A stretch of DNA of 64,000 bases, from positions 1 through 64,000 of the forward strand of contig NZ_LGIS01000017.1 in NCBI RefSeq assembly GCF_001187905.1, read 5' to 3'. A program made the translations under genes and the position numbers. The notes under the pieces were generated by a model, which was not told where the DNA came from, ran no database searches, and saw only the letters and a program-made list of their open reading frames with translations. The stretch is from Pantoea sp. RIT-PI-b. GTDB lineage: Bacteria; Pseudomonadota; Gammaproteobacteria; Enterobacterales; Enterobacteriaceae. Of the stretch, positions 8,376 to 17,131 are shown in pieces; position 1 is the stretch's first letter, and every line of letters starts with the position of its first letter.

Positions 8376-9539
8376 ATGATACAAAAAGCCCTTAGTACCT
8401 CCCCCGGCCTTGCGACACGACTGACGTTCTTCGTGGCGGGCTTCGTTACGGCAACCTGGGCCGTGATTGTGCCTTTCGCGCGCCATAATACCGGCGTCAA
8501 CGAAGCCATGCTTGGCACTCTGCTGTTGTGCCTGGGTTTTGGTGCGTTGATCGCTATGCCCGTAACCGGTTTATTAACCAGCCGTTTTGGCTGCCGCCGG
8601 GTGATCATCGTAGCCATCGGCTTAATCATCCTGAGCACGCCACTGCTGGCTGTAATAGCGGATCCGTTACTGCTCGGGCTGGTACTGTTGGTGTTTGGCG
8701 TCGGGGTTGGCGTGACCGATTGCGCCATGAACATTCAGGCGATTCTGGTCGAGAAACAATCATCTGCTCCGTTGATGTCTGGCTTTCACGGCATGTACAG
8801 CTTTGGGGGGATTGCTGGTGCCGGTTTCATGACTCTGCTGCTGTCGCTGGGGATGTCCGTTTTAACCGCAACGCTATTGGTCACTGGCGCGGTGATAGTG
8901 TTAACCCTGCTCAGTTATCCCGGCCTGCTGACCTATGCTAATCCCAAAGAGGGGCCCGCCTTTGCCGTGCCGCGCGGTAACGTTTTACTGCTCGGCATTA
9001 TCTGCTTTGCGGTATTTCTGACGGAAGGGACGGTGCTGGACTGGAGCGCTGTCTACCTGACGCAGGTCAGAAATATCCCTGAGACACTCGGTGGTCTGGG
9101 TTATACCTGTTTTGCCATTGCGATGACATTAGCCCGGCTAACCGGTGACCGTATTATTGCCACGCTGGGTCGGTTACCTGTGGTGCTGGCAGGTGCCTTA
9201 ACCGCCGCCGTAGGACTGGCGCTGGTCACCTATACGCCTGCATGGCCGTTGGCGTTGCTGGGATACGTCCTGGTGGGAGGCGGCTGTGCCAATATTGTAC
9301 CGGTCATGTTCTCTGCTGTCGGCCAGCAGAAGGTTATGCCGCAAGCCGTTGCTGTGCCGGCAATCACCACCATGGGCTACCTCGGGGTGTTAAGCGGCCC
9401 AGCGATGATCGGCTTTATCGCGCACGCCAGTTCACTGGCCTTTGCGTTCTCACTCATCATGGTGTTGATGCTGATGGTTGGCGCGCTGTCTCTCACACTG
9501 AATCTGGGTCAAAACAAGGCAGAAAGGGAAAGCGTATGA
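8376..9539 (+). CDS. MFS transporter
   Basis: 387 residues with about twelve hydrophobic segments and no soluble domain. It resembles the YbjJ/fucose-permease-like branch of the major facilitator superfamily: the first-half motif GLLTSRFGCRRVI corresponds to the loop 2-3 signature, and GFHGMYSFGGIAGAGF is typical of this group. Substrate is unknown. Start ATG follows GAGGA. The stop overlaps the start of the VOC gene (ATGA), so the two are translationally coupled. Both are divergent from the DeoR regulator, suggesting a sugar or sugar-derivative role. Confidence 0.85.
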   Translation: MIQKALSTSPGLATRLTFFVAGFVTATWAVIVPFARHNTGVNEAMLGTLLLCLGFGALIAMPVTGLLTSRFGCRRVIIVAIGLIILSTPLLAVIADPLLLGLVLLVFGVGVGVTDCAMNIQAILVEKQSSAPLMSGFHGMYSFGGIAGAGFMTLLLSLGMSVLTATLLVTGAVIVLTLLSYPGLLTYANPKEGPAFAVPRGNVLLLGIICFAVFLTEGTVLDWSAVYLTQVRNIPETLGGLGYTCFAIAMTLARLTGDRIIATLGRLPVVLAGALTAAVGLALVTYTPAWPLALLGYVLVGGGCANIVPVMFSAVGQQKVMPQAVAVPAITTMGYLGVLSGPAMIGFIAHASSLAFAFSLIMVLMLMVGALSLTLNLGQNKAERESV

Positions 9540-9925
9540 AAATTGCCCACGTGGCGTTATGGACGCGACATCTGGCTGCACAGCAGCACTTCTGGCATCA
9601 GTTTTTTGGCGTAACCTCTAACCCGTTGTACGTCAGCAAAAACCGGCCTGGTTTTCGCTCTCACTTCATTAGTTTATCGGAGGGACCCACCATCGAGCTG
9701 ATGACGCTTGAAGCGTTAGCGCCAGGTCCGCACGGCGTGGAGCTTACCGGTTGGGCGCATATCGCCATTAACGTGGGCGGCAGAGAAGAGGTCGACTTGA
9801 TGGTGAAACGCGTATCAGAGCAGGGAATTTTAGTCAGTGCCGCCCGGCAAACCGGTGATGGGTTCTATGAGGCGATCATTCGCGACCCCGACGGTAATCT
9901 GATTGAAATTGTCAGTGATCAATAA
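9536..9925 (+). CDS. VOC (glyoxalase/bleomycin-resistance fold) protein
   Basis: 129 residues, one VOC domain made of two beta-alpha-beta-beta-beta units. HVALWTRHL at the start supplies the first metal-ligand position (His), ELMTLEA the Glu, WAHIAINVG the second His, and IRDPDGNLIEIV the last Glu. All four ligands of glyoxalase I-like enzymes are therefore present. The exact reaction is unknown. The ATG overlaps the MFS stop, so it is read from the same transcript. A strong terminator follows. Confidence 0.85.
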   Translation: MKIAHVALWTRHLAAQQHFWHQFFGVTSNPLYVSKNRPGFRSHFISLSEGPTIELMTLEALAPGPHGVELTGWAHIAINVGGREEVDLMVKRVSEQGILVSAARQTGDGFYEAIIRDPDGNLIEIVSDQ

Positions 9926-9926
9926 C

Positions 9927-9964
9927 AAAACTGCACAGCCAACCTTCGCTGGCTGCGCAGTTTT
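9927..9964. terminator. bidirectional terminator after MFS-VOC operon
   Basis: AAAACTGC...GCAGTTTT stem continued by CAGCCA/TGGCTG with one mismatch, and a T-run within the distal arm. Confidence 0.85.
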
Positions 9965-10013
9965 CATCTTCAATCTCCTGACCAAACCGCCTGGAGCGCC
10001 AAATGCGGGCTGG

Positions 10014-10148
10014 TTAATGGCCGCTCATCATGCGTAGATGTGGCATGACGATATGGCTCAGCGCGGTATTTTTCATTCCCAGTGAATGCGCCGCGTTATC
10101 AAAAATGGCGATGTTACTGGCAGCGGTGTGCAGGCAGGCAATGGTCAT
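10014..10148 (-). pseudogene. N-terminal fragment of an Asp/Glu racemase-type protein
   Basis: A 44-codon frame with a GGGGA site before its ATG begins MTIACLHTAASNIAIFDNAA. This looks like the N-terminal strand and loop of Asp/Glu/hydantoin racemase-like proteins, whose genes run to about 210 residues or more. It stops after 44 codons, and no continuation is seen in the next 50 bases before the terminator at 9927-9964. I read it as a truncated remnant with an intact start region. Translation into a micro-protein remains possible. Family recognition rests on a short stretch. Confidence 0.5.
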
Positions 10149-10252
10149 GATTGTCCCCGTTTAGCTTTTGCGCTTCACTTTATTGAATTATTTTATAAAA
10201 TTATCAATCATTTATTTCAAACGCTAATTGCAACGTTGCAAGGAATTTGAGC

Positions 10253-10804
10253 ATGGCATCCTCTCTTTCGCTGACCGACCTGGGCCCGCGCATCTGCATT
10301 CTTGGTCCATCGAACAGTGGGAAATCGACGCTGGCGCAGGCCATTGCCGTTAAAACTGCGTTGCCCCTGATTCATCTCGATCAGCTTTTTCACTTGCCGG
10401 ATACACATTGGCAGCCGCGCAGCGAAGCGGCGTTCCGTCAGCTGCATCTTGACGCCATTGCAGGTGAGCAATGGGTGATGGACGGCAACTATGTGCGCTG
10501 TCTGCCTGAACGTTTGGCGCGTGCCAGTGGGCTGATTCTATTGGATATTCATCCTGCTCATAGCCTGCTGCGTTATATCCGGCGCACCCTGTTTGATGCC
10601 CAACGCATTGGCGGTGTTGTCCCGGCTCATCAGCGCGAGCACCTGACCTGGGAGATGACGCGTTATTTGCTGGTGACCACGCCGGGCCATCGGCAACGCA
10701 ATCGTCGTATGTTCGAGCAGTGGACGCTGCCCAAGCTGTTTATCACCTCGCCCTCCCAGCTCAACACCTGCTATCAGGCATGGGGACTGTCACGCGACAA
10801 ATAA
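10253..10804 (+). CDS. P-loop NTPase / adenylate kinase-like protein
   Basis: 183 residues from the ATG that has AGGAA seven bases upstream (a TTG six bases earlier is a less likely start). Walker A is ICILGPSNSGKST near the N-terminus. The following IHLDQLFHLPDTHW and WVMDGNYVRCLPERLARA segments match the FlaR/topology-modulation family of small kinases. These proteins resemble shikimate and adenylate kinases, but their substrate is not known. It stands alone, convergent with the PQQ dehydrogenase and separated from it by a hairpin terminator. Confidence 0.8.
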   Translation: MASSLSLTDLGPRICILGPSNSGKSTLAQAIAVKTALPLIHLDQLFHLPDTHWQPRSEAAFRQLHLDAIAGEQWVMDGNYVRCLPERLARASGLILLDIHPAHSLLRYIRRTLFDAQRIGGVVPAHQREHLTWEMTRYLLVTTPGHRQRNRRMFEQWTLPKLFITSPSQLNTCYQAWGLSRDK

Positions 10805-10806
10805 AA

Positions 10807-10827
10807 AAGGCGCCCATTGGGCGCCTT
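10807..10827. terminator. bidirectional terminator
   Basis: AAGGCGCCC/GGGCGCCTT stem with a 3-base loop between two convergent genes; an A-run precedes it, giving a good T-run on the minus strand. Confidence 0.8.
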
Positions 10828-10844
10828 AGTCTGCTCTGTAACGA

Positions 10845-13205
10845 TTATTTCAGTCGGAACGCGACAACGCTGTCACCCGCCTGGGTGCCGAGCGAACCGT
10901 GACCGCCAGCGGCAATCACCACGTACTGCTTGCCGTCTTTACCCATAAAGGTAGATGGCGTGGCTTGCGCACCGGCACTCAGTTCGGTCTGCCACAGCAG
11001 TTCACCGGTGGTGCTGTCGTAGGCGCGGAAGAAGTTATCCGCTGTTGCACCGTGGAACACCAGATCACCCGCCGTCAGCAACGGACCACCGTGCGCCACC
11101 ATGCCCATCGGGAAACCGATTGGGAAGCGGCCAGGCAGGAAGCTGGTCTTCAGGTTTTTGGTGACACCGACGCGGCGCAGCCATTCGGTTTTACCGGTCT
11201 TCAGATCCACGCCCACCATGCGGCCCCAAGGTGGCGCAACACACGGAATGCCGAGGCCAGAGGCCAGCTGCTGGATATGAATGGCGTAATCACCGTGGAA
11301 GTTTTCGTTCCAGTACGGCTGACCATCTTTGGTGAACAGGCGCTCGGTAGCGGTCTGCTCGCTGCGTTTGATCAGGTTGTACTTGTAGGCCAGACGCACT
11401 GGCGCGGCAATCAGCATTTGACGCTGCGGATCGACAGCGACAGAACCCCAGTTGAACACACCAATGTTGCCCGGGAAGATCAGTGAACCGCCTTCGGTTG
11501 CTGGCGTCCACGGATTGCCGTCATAGCGCAGGCTGCGGAAATCCATGCGGCATGACATCTGGTCAAACGGCGTGATGCCCCACATTGACTTCTCGGTCAA
11601 CGGCTGTGGAATGAAGTTCAGGCTCGATACCGGCTGAGTCGCGGCAAATTTCTCGCCCGCTACGCCACCTTCGGTAGACACTTTAACCTGATTCACTGGA
11701 TACACCGGCTGACCGGTAAGACGATTCAGAACAAACAGGTTGCCGGTTTTGGTCGGCAGAATCACCACGGGCTGCTTCTGGCCCTGATAATCGATGTCCA
11801 CCAGCGAAGGCTGTGACGGATTATCGCGGTCCCACAAATCGTGGTTAGAGCTCTGATAGCGCCATTTGAACGCACCGGTCTGCAGATCAAGCGCCACCAG
11901 CGCATCGCGGAACTTCTCGGTGTTGCTGTTTGGATCGCGCTCAATGCCCACTTCATCCGGTGAAGCGTTACCAAACGGCACATAGACTACGCCGTTTTTC
12001 AGGTCAGCACTCAGCGTGCCCCACGCCACTGGCGTGTCCTGCGGATAGTTCTGACCTGCGGCGATCGGTGCGGTGTTTTCCGGGTTAGCCGGATCAAAGT
12101 TCCACACCAAACGGCCCGATTGCACGTCATACGCACGAATCACGCCTGACGGGTTGCCGCTGTTGAAGCCGTTGTCCATCACTGAACCGCCAACGATCAC
12201 CAGCTTGCCCGCCACCAGCGGTGCTGCGGTTTGCATCAGCGCATGTGGACGCACTTCGCCCATGTTGGCATGCAGATCAACCACGCCGTTCTGACCGAAA
12301 TCAGCGCACGGTTTACCGGTATCCGCATCCAGCGCAATCAGCTGAGCATCAGTGGTCGCATTGAAGATACGCTTACGGCAGATGGCCGGATTCGCAGCGC
12401 TATCCTGCGCGGCTACCGGGGCTTCTTCGTAATAGCTTACGCCGCGACAGGTTTGGTGCTGCTGCAGGTAAGAGCGATCTTTATTCGGCGTAAACTTCCA
12501 CTTCACCGCGCCGGTTTCTGGATCGAGCGCGTGCACCTCGTTATGCGGCGTACAGAAGTACAGCATGCCGTTGGCTTTCAGCGGCGTCGCTTCAAAGGTG
12601 TATTCAGTCGCATCGGCATCCTGACGCAGATCGCCAGTATGATAGGTCCATGCCACTTCAAGGTTTTTGACGTTCTCTTTACTGATCTGGTTCAGCGCGG
12701 AGAAACGCAGGCCATCGGACGATCCGCCATAAGCGGTCCAGTCGTTAGATGCGCCCTGCTCGCTGTTCTGCTCGCGCGCATTACTGATGGTGCCTTGTTG
12801 TGGAACCGGATCGTAGAAACACAGCCCGATCACCACCACAATCATGATAATCACCGTGCCGCCAAGGAAGCCATGGAAACGGCGCTCACCGCGATACAGC
12901 GGCTTCACCACCCACGGCATGGCCAGCCACAGGCCGATCACGCCGAACAGGTCACCGCGCGGGATCCACTGCCACTTATCAAAGCCCACTTCCCAGATAA
13001 TCCAGGCCAGCGTAATCCACATCAGCACCGCATACAGCGCCAGCGCACTGCGCTGATTGCGGAACAGTAAAATCGCGGTGATCAGTAATCCCACCGCCAT
13101 CAGCGCATAGAAAGCGCTGCCGCCCAGCATTAACAGCTTGCCGCCCATGTACAGCAAGGCAATCGCCAGAATCGCGAGCACGATACTGGTTAGTTTGTTA
13201 ACCAT
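10845..13205 (-). CDS. membrane-bound PQQ dehydrogenase (glucose/quinate/shikimate family)
   Basis: 786 residues. Five hydrophobic helices occupy the first ~140 residues, including the WEVGFD.WQWIPRGDL stretch that parallels E. coli Gcd. The rest is a periplasmic eight-bladed PQQ propeller with tryptophan-docking repeats, for example LVALDLQTGAFKWRYQ and SNHDLWDRDNPSQP; the latter is the typical catalytic Asp region. Such enzymes oxidise aldoses or cyclic polyols in the periplasm and pass electrons to ubiquinone. It is clearly divergent from E. coli Gcd, so a substrate other than glucose is possible. No pqq biosynthesis genes are in the window. A good CRP site lies about 170 bp upstream. Confidence 0.85.
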   Translation of the reverse strand: MVNKLTSIVLAILAIALLYMGGKLLMLGGSAFYALMAVGLLITAILLFRNQRSALALYAVLMWITLAWIIWEVGFDKWQWIPRGDLFGVIGLWLAMPWVVKPLYRGERRFHGFLGGTVIIMIVVVIGLCFYDPVPQQGTISNAREQNSEQGASNDWTAYGGSSDGLRFSALNQISKENVKNLEVAWTYHTGDLRQDADATEYTFEATPLKANGMLYFCTPHNEVHALDPETGAVKWKFTPNKDRSYLQQHQTCRGVSYYEEAPVAAQDSAANPAICRKRIFNATTDAQLIALDADTGKPCADFGQNGVVDLHANMGEVRPHALMQTAAPLVAGKLVIVGGSVMDNGFNSGNPSGVIRAYDVQSGRLVWNFDPANPENTAPIAAGQNYPQDTPVAWGTLSADLKNGVVYVPFGNASPDEVGIERDPNSNTEKFRDALVALDLQTGAFKWRYQSSNHDLWDRDNPSQPSLVDIDYQGQKQPVVILPTKTGNLFVLNRLTGQPVYPVNQVKVSTEGGVAGEKFAATQPVSSLNFIPQPLTEKSMWGITPFDQMSCRMDFRSLRYDGNPWTPATEGGSLIFPGNIGVFNWGSVAVDPQRQMLIAAPVRLAYKYNLIKRSEQTATERLFTKDGQPYWNENFHGDYAIHIQQLASGLGIPCVAPPWGRMVGVDLKTGKTEWLRRVGVTKNLKTSFLPGRFPIGFPMGMVAHGGPLLTAGDLVFHGATADNFFRAYDSTTGELLWQTELSAGAQATPSTFMGKDGKQYVVIAAGGHGSLGTQAGDSVVAFRLK

Positions 13206-13376
13206 GCTAATCCCTCAACCATTTTCATCAAAAAAACCTCAAAAATAACCCCACATAAAATCAACAGAATTTTAACTTACGTTACCGTTTAGTAAAAACC
13301 CGTTGCGAGGTGTGTCGTTAGCTCCGCTAATGAATGTAGTTCGGCTAATGGCTGCTAGCTGCCGCCTCGTTCAATG

Positions 13377-13392
13377 TGTGACTGAAATCACG
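13377..13392. promoter_or_regulatory. CRP site between PQQ dehydrogenase and binding-protein genes
   Basis: TGTGACTGAAATCACG matches TGTGA-N6-TCACA with one mismatch. It lies 172 bp from the dehydrogenase start and 182 bp from the binding-protein start. The rest of the 13206-13573 gap is AT-rich promoter DNA without another clear element. Confidence 0.6.
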
Positions 13393-13573
13393 TTTCATTT
13401 TCGTTGAGAGAATTAATCATTAGGCGAGAAAATTCGCATTTTTTGATAACGGAAAACCACGAAACGGCGCGACAGGATGGCTTTTGCGTCGCGGACATAA
13501 CCTTGTGCGGATTTGTTACTACGCCCGCCGTAAGAGAAAACTTACGCTGTTTTCTTTTTACCCGGGAAACGTT

Positions 13574-14503
13574 ATGAAATTCACATTATTAGCCAGCTCA
13601 TTAATTCTCCTCGCTCTCTCTTCACACGCGGCCAGCAACTCGCTAGTGGTGGGCGATCAAAAAGGCAATGCCCGCGCGGTGATGTCCGCCGCCGGTGAAC
13701 TCAACAATGTGCCTTATGAAATCAAATGGTATGAGTTCCCCAATGCCGCCCCGCTGCTGGAATCGCTCAATTCCCAGCATCTGGATGCCGGTTTAGTCGG
13801 CGATGGCCCGCTCTCCTTTGCGGTGGCTGCGGGTGCGCAAATTCGTGCCATTCAAGCCTCGCAGTATCTGGGGAACGCCATCGTGGTGAAAAACGCTAGC
13901 GCTCTGCACACCATCGCCGATCTAAAAGGAAAGAAAGTGGCAACGGTGAAAGGTTCAGCCGGACAAAATATGGTGCTTAACGCGCTGCATGAAGCGGGCC
14001 TGCCGGACAACAGCGTGAGTTTTGTCTTTACTACGCCGTCGGAAGCCACGCTGGCGCTGGACAATGGCGCGGTTGATGCGGTGGCGACCTGGGAACCCTA
14101 TGTGTCGTTTGCCGTAGCGCAATCCGGCGATCGTATTGCCATTGATGGCAAAAACTCGCCGGTTTCAAATTATCTGGTGGCGACCGATAGCGCCATTGCC
14201 AACAAGCGTGAGCAGCTTGCGGACTTCCGTCAGCGCCTGATTCGTGCACGCGCCTGGGGCGTGGCGCATCCACAAGCGTACGCCAGCGAGATCGCCAAAC
14301 TGCTGCGTCTGCCGGAAGCGGTGGCGCTGAGTAAGGTACAGCGCGAAAACAACGCGCCGGTGGAAGATTACGCGTTGGTAGAAAAACGCCAGCAGCTGGC
14401 GATCGATACCTTCACGCGCGGCGGCCTGATCAAACCCGGCCTAAAAGCAGACAAACTGGTGGATGCGTCGTTTTTTAATACTCAGGGAGCCGCCAAACCA
14501 TGA
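13574..14503 (+). CDS. ABC substrate-binding protein, sulfonate/taurine type
   Basis: 309 residues from the internal ATG; the frame's first 30 codons look like untranslated leader, and the ATG is followed directly by a signal peptide (MKFTLLASSLILLALSSHA). The mature part is SsuA-like: VGDQKGNARAVMSAAG at the N-terminus, then LKGKKVATVKGSAGQNMV and VDAVATWEPYVSFA. These proteins bind aliphatic sulfonates, taurine or nitrate-like anions in the periplasm. The next gene, a flavin monooxygenase, overlaps it by four bases. No permease or ATPase gene is nearby, so it must work with a transporter encoded elsewhere. Confidence 0.85.
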   Translation: MKFTLLASSLILLALSSHAASNSLVVGDQKGNARAVMSAAGELNNVPYEIKWYEFPNAAPLLESLNSQHLDAGLVGDGPLSFAVAAGAQIRAIQASQYLGNAIVVKNASALHTIADLKGKKVATVKGSAGQNMVLNALHEAGLPDNSVSFVFTTPSEATLALDNGAVDAVATWEPYVSFAVAQSGDRIAIDGKNSPVSNYLVATDSAIANKREQLADFRQRLIRARAWGVAHPQAYASEIAKLLRLPEAVALSKVQRENNAPVEDYALVEKRQQLAIDTFTRGGLIKPGLKADKLVDASFFNTQGAAKP

Positions 14504-15822
14504 TGAATCTGGCGCTCTACCTCGACTCTGGCATCCATCAGGGCGGCTGGCGCCATCCTGATGCAGCGGCCACCGGCGGCAGCAACTGGCCGCTATACCG
14601 CAGGATTGCGCAGCGCGCCGAAGCGGCCAAGCTGGATCTGATTTTTGTTGCCGACAAGCTGGCGATTGATGATGTATACGGCGGCCATCTGGCGCAAACC
14701 GTGCAGCATCGCCAGGTTGGCTGGTCTGAACCGCTAACGTTACTGGCCGCGCTGGCAGCCGTGACCGATGATATCGGCCTCGGCGGAACCGTTTCTTCGT
14801 CCTATTCGGTGCCTTACACCACCGCGCGCCAGCTGGCGAACATTGACCATATCAGCGGCGGACGCGCGGCGTGGAACGTGGTGACCTCGCTAAGCCACGC
14901 CGAAGCGCGCAACTTTGGTCGCAGTGAGCACTTCAGCCATGCAGCACGCTATCGCCGCGCCGCCGAATTTATTGAGGTCATGAAGGCGCTGTGGGACAGC
15001 TTTGAGGAGGATGCGCTGATTATGGATAAAGCGCAGGCGCGCTTTGCCGATCCCGCGCGCTTCCATCGGCTCGATCATCAGGGCGAATCCTTCGATGTGC
15101 AGGGGCCGCTGAACCTGCCGCGCCCGCCGCAAGGCCATCCGGTGGTGATTCAGGCCGGCGTGTCCGATGCCTTTATTGATTTGGCGGCACAGCAGGCGGA
15201 GATGCTGTTTGTGGTGCAACCGACGCGGGAACGTGCGCAGCAGTTCTACCACACTCTGAAACAGCGCGCGCTGCAGTATCAGCGTCAGCCGGACCAGCTG
15301 CGCATTCTGCCCGGCATGGTACCGATTGTTGGCAACACGCAACGTGATGCCGAGGAGCGCGCTGAATACCTGAAATCGCTGATCACCGTGGAGTCCGGGC
15401 TGAGCTTTGTCTCGGCCAGCATGAATATCGACCTGTCGCAGTATCCTATCGACGGTCCGGTTCCCGATTTACGCGAGCAGATCACCGGCAGCAAAGGCCG
15501 CTTCCAGTATGTGATTGCCAGCGCCATTGAACAAAATCTGACGTTGGGAGAGATGGCAAAACGCTATGCCGAAAGCCTCTCTTTCCCGGCACCGACCGGC
15601 ACCGCCGATACCATCGCTAAGCAGATGATTGAGTGGTATCAGCACCAGGCCTGCGACGGTTTCGTCATTCTGCCGACCTATATTGATGAAAGGGAAGATC
15701 GCTTTCTGGAACAGGTGGTGCCGCGCCTGCAGCACGCCGGCGTATTCCGGAGCGAATATCAACCGGGCACGCTACGCGATCGTTTAGGTTTAGTAAAACC
15801 GGCAAATCGCTTTCACACTTAG
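14500..15822 (+). CDS. FMN-dependent monooxygenase, NtaA/SnaA/DszA family
   Basis: 440 residues of the luciferase-like (LLM) fold. The hallmark region LGGTVSSSYSVPYTTARQLA, then HISGGRAAWNVVTS and FGRSEHFSHAARYRRAAEF, places it in the NtaA/SnaA/DszA/SoxA group. Such enzymes use reduced flavin from a separate reductase to cleave C-S or C-N bonds or oxidise sulfur or nitrogen compounds. The ATG overlaps the stop of the binding protein gene; a second ATG three bases on could also serve. With its partner it suggests sulfur scavenging from organosulfur compounds, but neither the reductase nor the permease is nearby. Confidence 0.85.
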   Translation: MMNLALYLDSGIHQGGWRHPDAAATGGSNWPLYRRIAQRAEAAKLDLIFVADKLAIDDVYGGHLAQTVQHRQVGWSEPLTLLAALAAVTDDIGLGGTVSSSYSVPYTTARQLANIDHISGGRAAWNVVTSLSHAEARNFGRSEHFSHAARYRRAAEFIEVMKALWDSFEEDALIMDKAQARFADPARFHRLDHQGESFDVQGPLNLPRPPQGHPVVIQAGVSDAFIDLAAQQAEMLFVVQPTRERAQQFYHTLKQRALQYQRQPDQLRILPGMVPIVGNTQRDAEERAEYLKSLITVESGLSFVSASMNIDLSQYPIDGPVPDLREQITGSKGRFQYVIASAIEQNLTLGEMAKRYAESLSFPAPTGTADTIAKQMIEWYQHQACDGFVILPTYIDEREDRFLEQVVPRLQHAGVFRSEYQPGTLRDRLGLVKPANRFHT

Positions 15823-16020
15823 TCATCAATTGAAATAATTTAATTAATAGCGCCGCCGCCTCTGCGATTAGTCCTGGCAGGATTGTTCGCAAAGGCGCGA
15901 ATAAGCGCGTATTTATTGATATTTTATTTAAGGCCCCGACTCAATTCCGATTTAAATTGATTAGCCCGCGCTATATAACGTTATTTTGGGAGTTTCCTCA
16001 GCCTGTCACGCCTGATTCAG

Positions 16021-16036
16021 CGTGATATAAATCACG
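16021..16036. promoter_or_regulatory. CRP/FNR-like palindrome upstream of GT-D gene
   Basis: CGTGATATAAATCACG is a perfect 16-bp palindrome matching the CRP dyad except at both outer bases. It lies 40 bp before the ATG. The 15823-16075 gap is otherwise AT-rich with no gene seen. Confidence 0.45.
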
Positions 16037-16075
16037 TAACTGCTCTGCGGCAATGCCGCTTATAAAAAGAAGGTT

Positions 16076-17047
16076 ATGATGATCAGCGCAGATTCCCTTT
16101 TTCGAAAATTACGTTTTCCTTTTAAACTCACACATGCTGCTATTAAGTTTCCGGTTGCCAATGCACGCGCCAGACAATATCAGGTGATGTCGCCCGAGCA
16201 AACCATTGACCTGCTGCTCAGCAACGATGCCCTGTCCGTAAGCCGCTACGGCGATGGAGAACTGGAAATGACCCTATTCAAAAATATCGGCTTTCAATCT
16301 TTTGATGAACGTCTCTCTATTCGTCTAAAAGATATTCTGCGCCGTGGCAGCCAGGCAAATAATACCTGCTTATTATGTATGCCGGATGCGTTTCGCGGCA
16401 CCGGCAATATGCGGTTTGGTTCGGCCCTATTCTGGTTTTTTCATAAAGCGTTTTATTTTCGTCATTATGAAGGCTTATTAAAGAAAAATTATCGTTACGG
16501 CAACACCTCTGTTACCCGCCCCTATCATGATTATACGGATAAGCAGCAGGCCGCTCGCGTCTTCAGCAAGTTTAAGCAGCTGTTCAGCGATAAAAAGATC
16601 TTAATCGTTGAAGGGAGCGGCACGCGGCTGGGAATGGGCAATGATTTACTCAACGGCGCCCGCGATATTAAACGCATCACTACGCTTAATCGTAACGCCT
16701 TCTCGGTTTACAACGATCTTTACACCAGCGTACTGGCGCACGCGCGTGACTACGATATGGTGCTGATGTCCCTTGGCCCTACCGCCACGGTGCTGGCTTA
16801 CGACCTCAGCCAGCACGGCATCCGCTGTATTGATACCGGCCATATCGATATCGAGTACGAGTGGATGCGCAGTGCCGCGCGCGACAAAGTGCAGGTAGCG
16901 GGTAAAAACGTCAATGAAGTCGGCGTGCTACTCAGCGACGCCCCACGCAACGATGATGAGCATTACCGTCAGCAGATCTTGCTGCACGTCGGATTGCCGC
17001 AGGAAGCCGTGCTAACCTCGATGGTAATCCATCCACCGCTGGTGTGA
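16076..17047 (+). CDS. GT-D fold glycosyltransferase (SP_1767/DUF1792 type)
   Basis: 323 residues. The signature SRYGDGELEM at about residues 56-65 is typical of the GT-D (DUF1792) family, first shown as a glucosyltransferase acting on streptococcal serine-rich repeat glycoproteins. Further family features are LCMPDAFRGTG, ILIVEGSGTRLGMGNDLL and VLMSLGPTATVLAYDL; the last two look like a nucleotide-sugar binding Rossmann half. Two adjacent ATGs follow AAGAAGG. The first 60 codons are AT-rich compared with neighbours. It stands alone: no wzx, wzy or other glycosyltransferase genes are near, so its acceptor is unknown. Horizontal acquisition is possible. Confidence 0.75.
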   Translation: MMISADSLFRKLRFPFKLTHAAIKFPVANARARQYQVMSPEQTIDLLLSNDALSVSRYGDGELEMTLFKNIGFQSFDERLSIRLKDILRRGSQANNTCLLCMPDAFRGTGNMRFGSALFWFFHKAFYFRHYEGLLKKNYRYGNTSVTRPYHDYTDKQQAARVFSKFKQLFSDKKILIVEGSGTRLGMGNDLLNGARDIKRITTLNRNAFSVYNDLYTSVLAHARDYDMVLMSLGPTATVLAYDLSQHGIRCIDTGHIDIEYEWMRSAARDKVQVAGKNVNEVGVLLSDAPRNDDEHYRQQILLHVGLPQEAVLTSMVIHPPLV

Positions 17048-17131
17048 TTCACTTCGCAAGCAATCGCAAAAAGGGGGTATTTTGAGATTGCTTGAGATTA
17101 TCGGCAACGCCAAATGACGCTTGCGCGATAG

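Noticed and set aside
12231-13070. 279-codon plus-strand ORF opposite the PQQ dehydrogenase
   Set aside because: A shadow of a GC-rich real gene; composition is His/Arg/Gln-rich with no motif.
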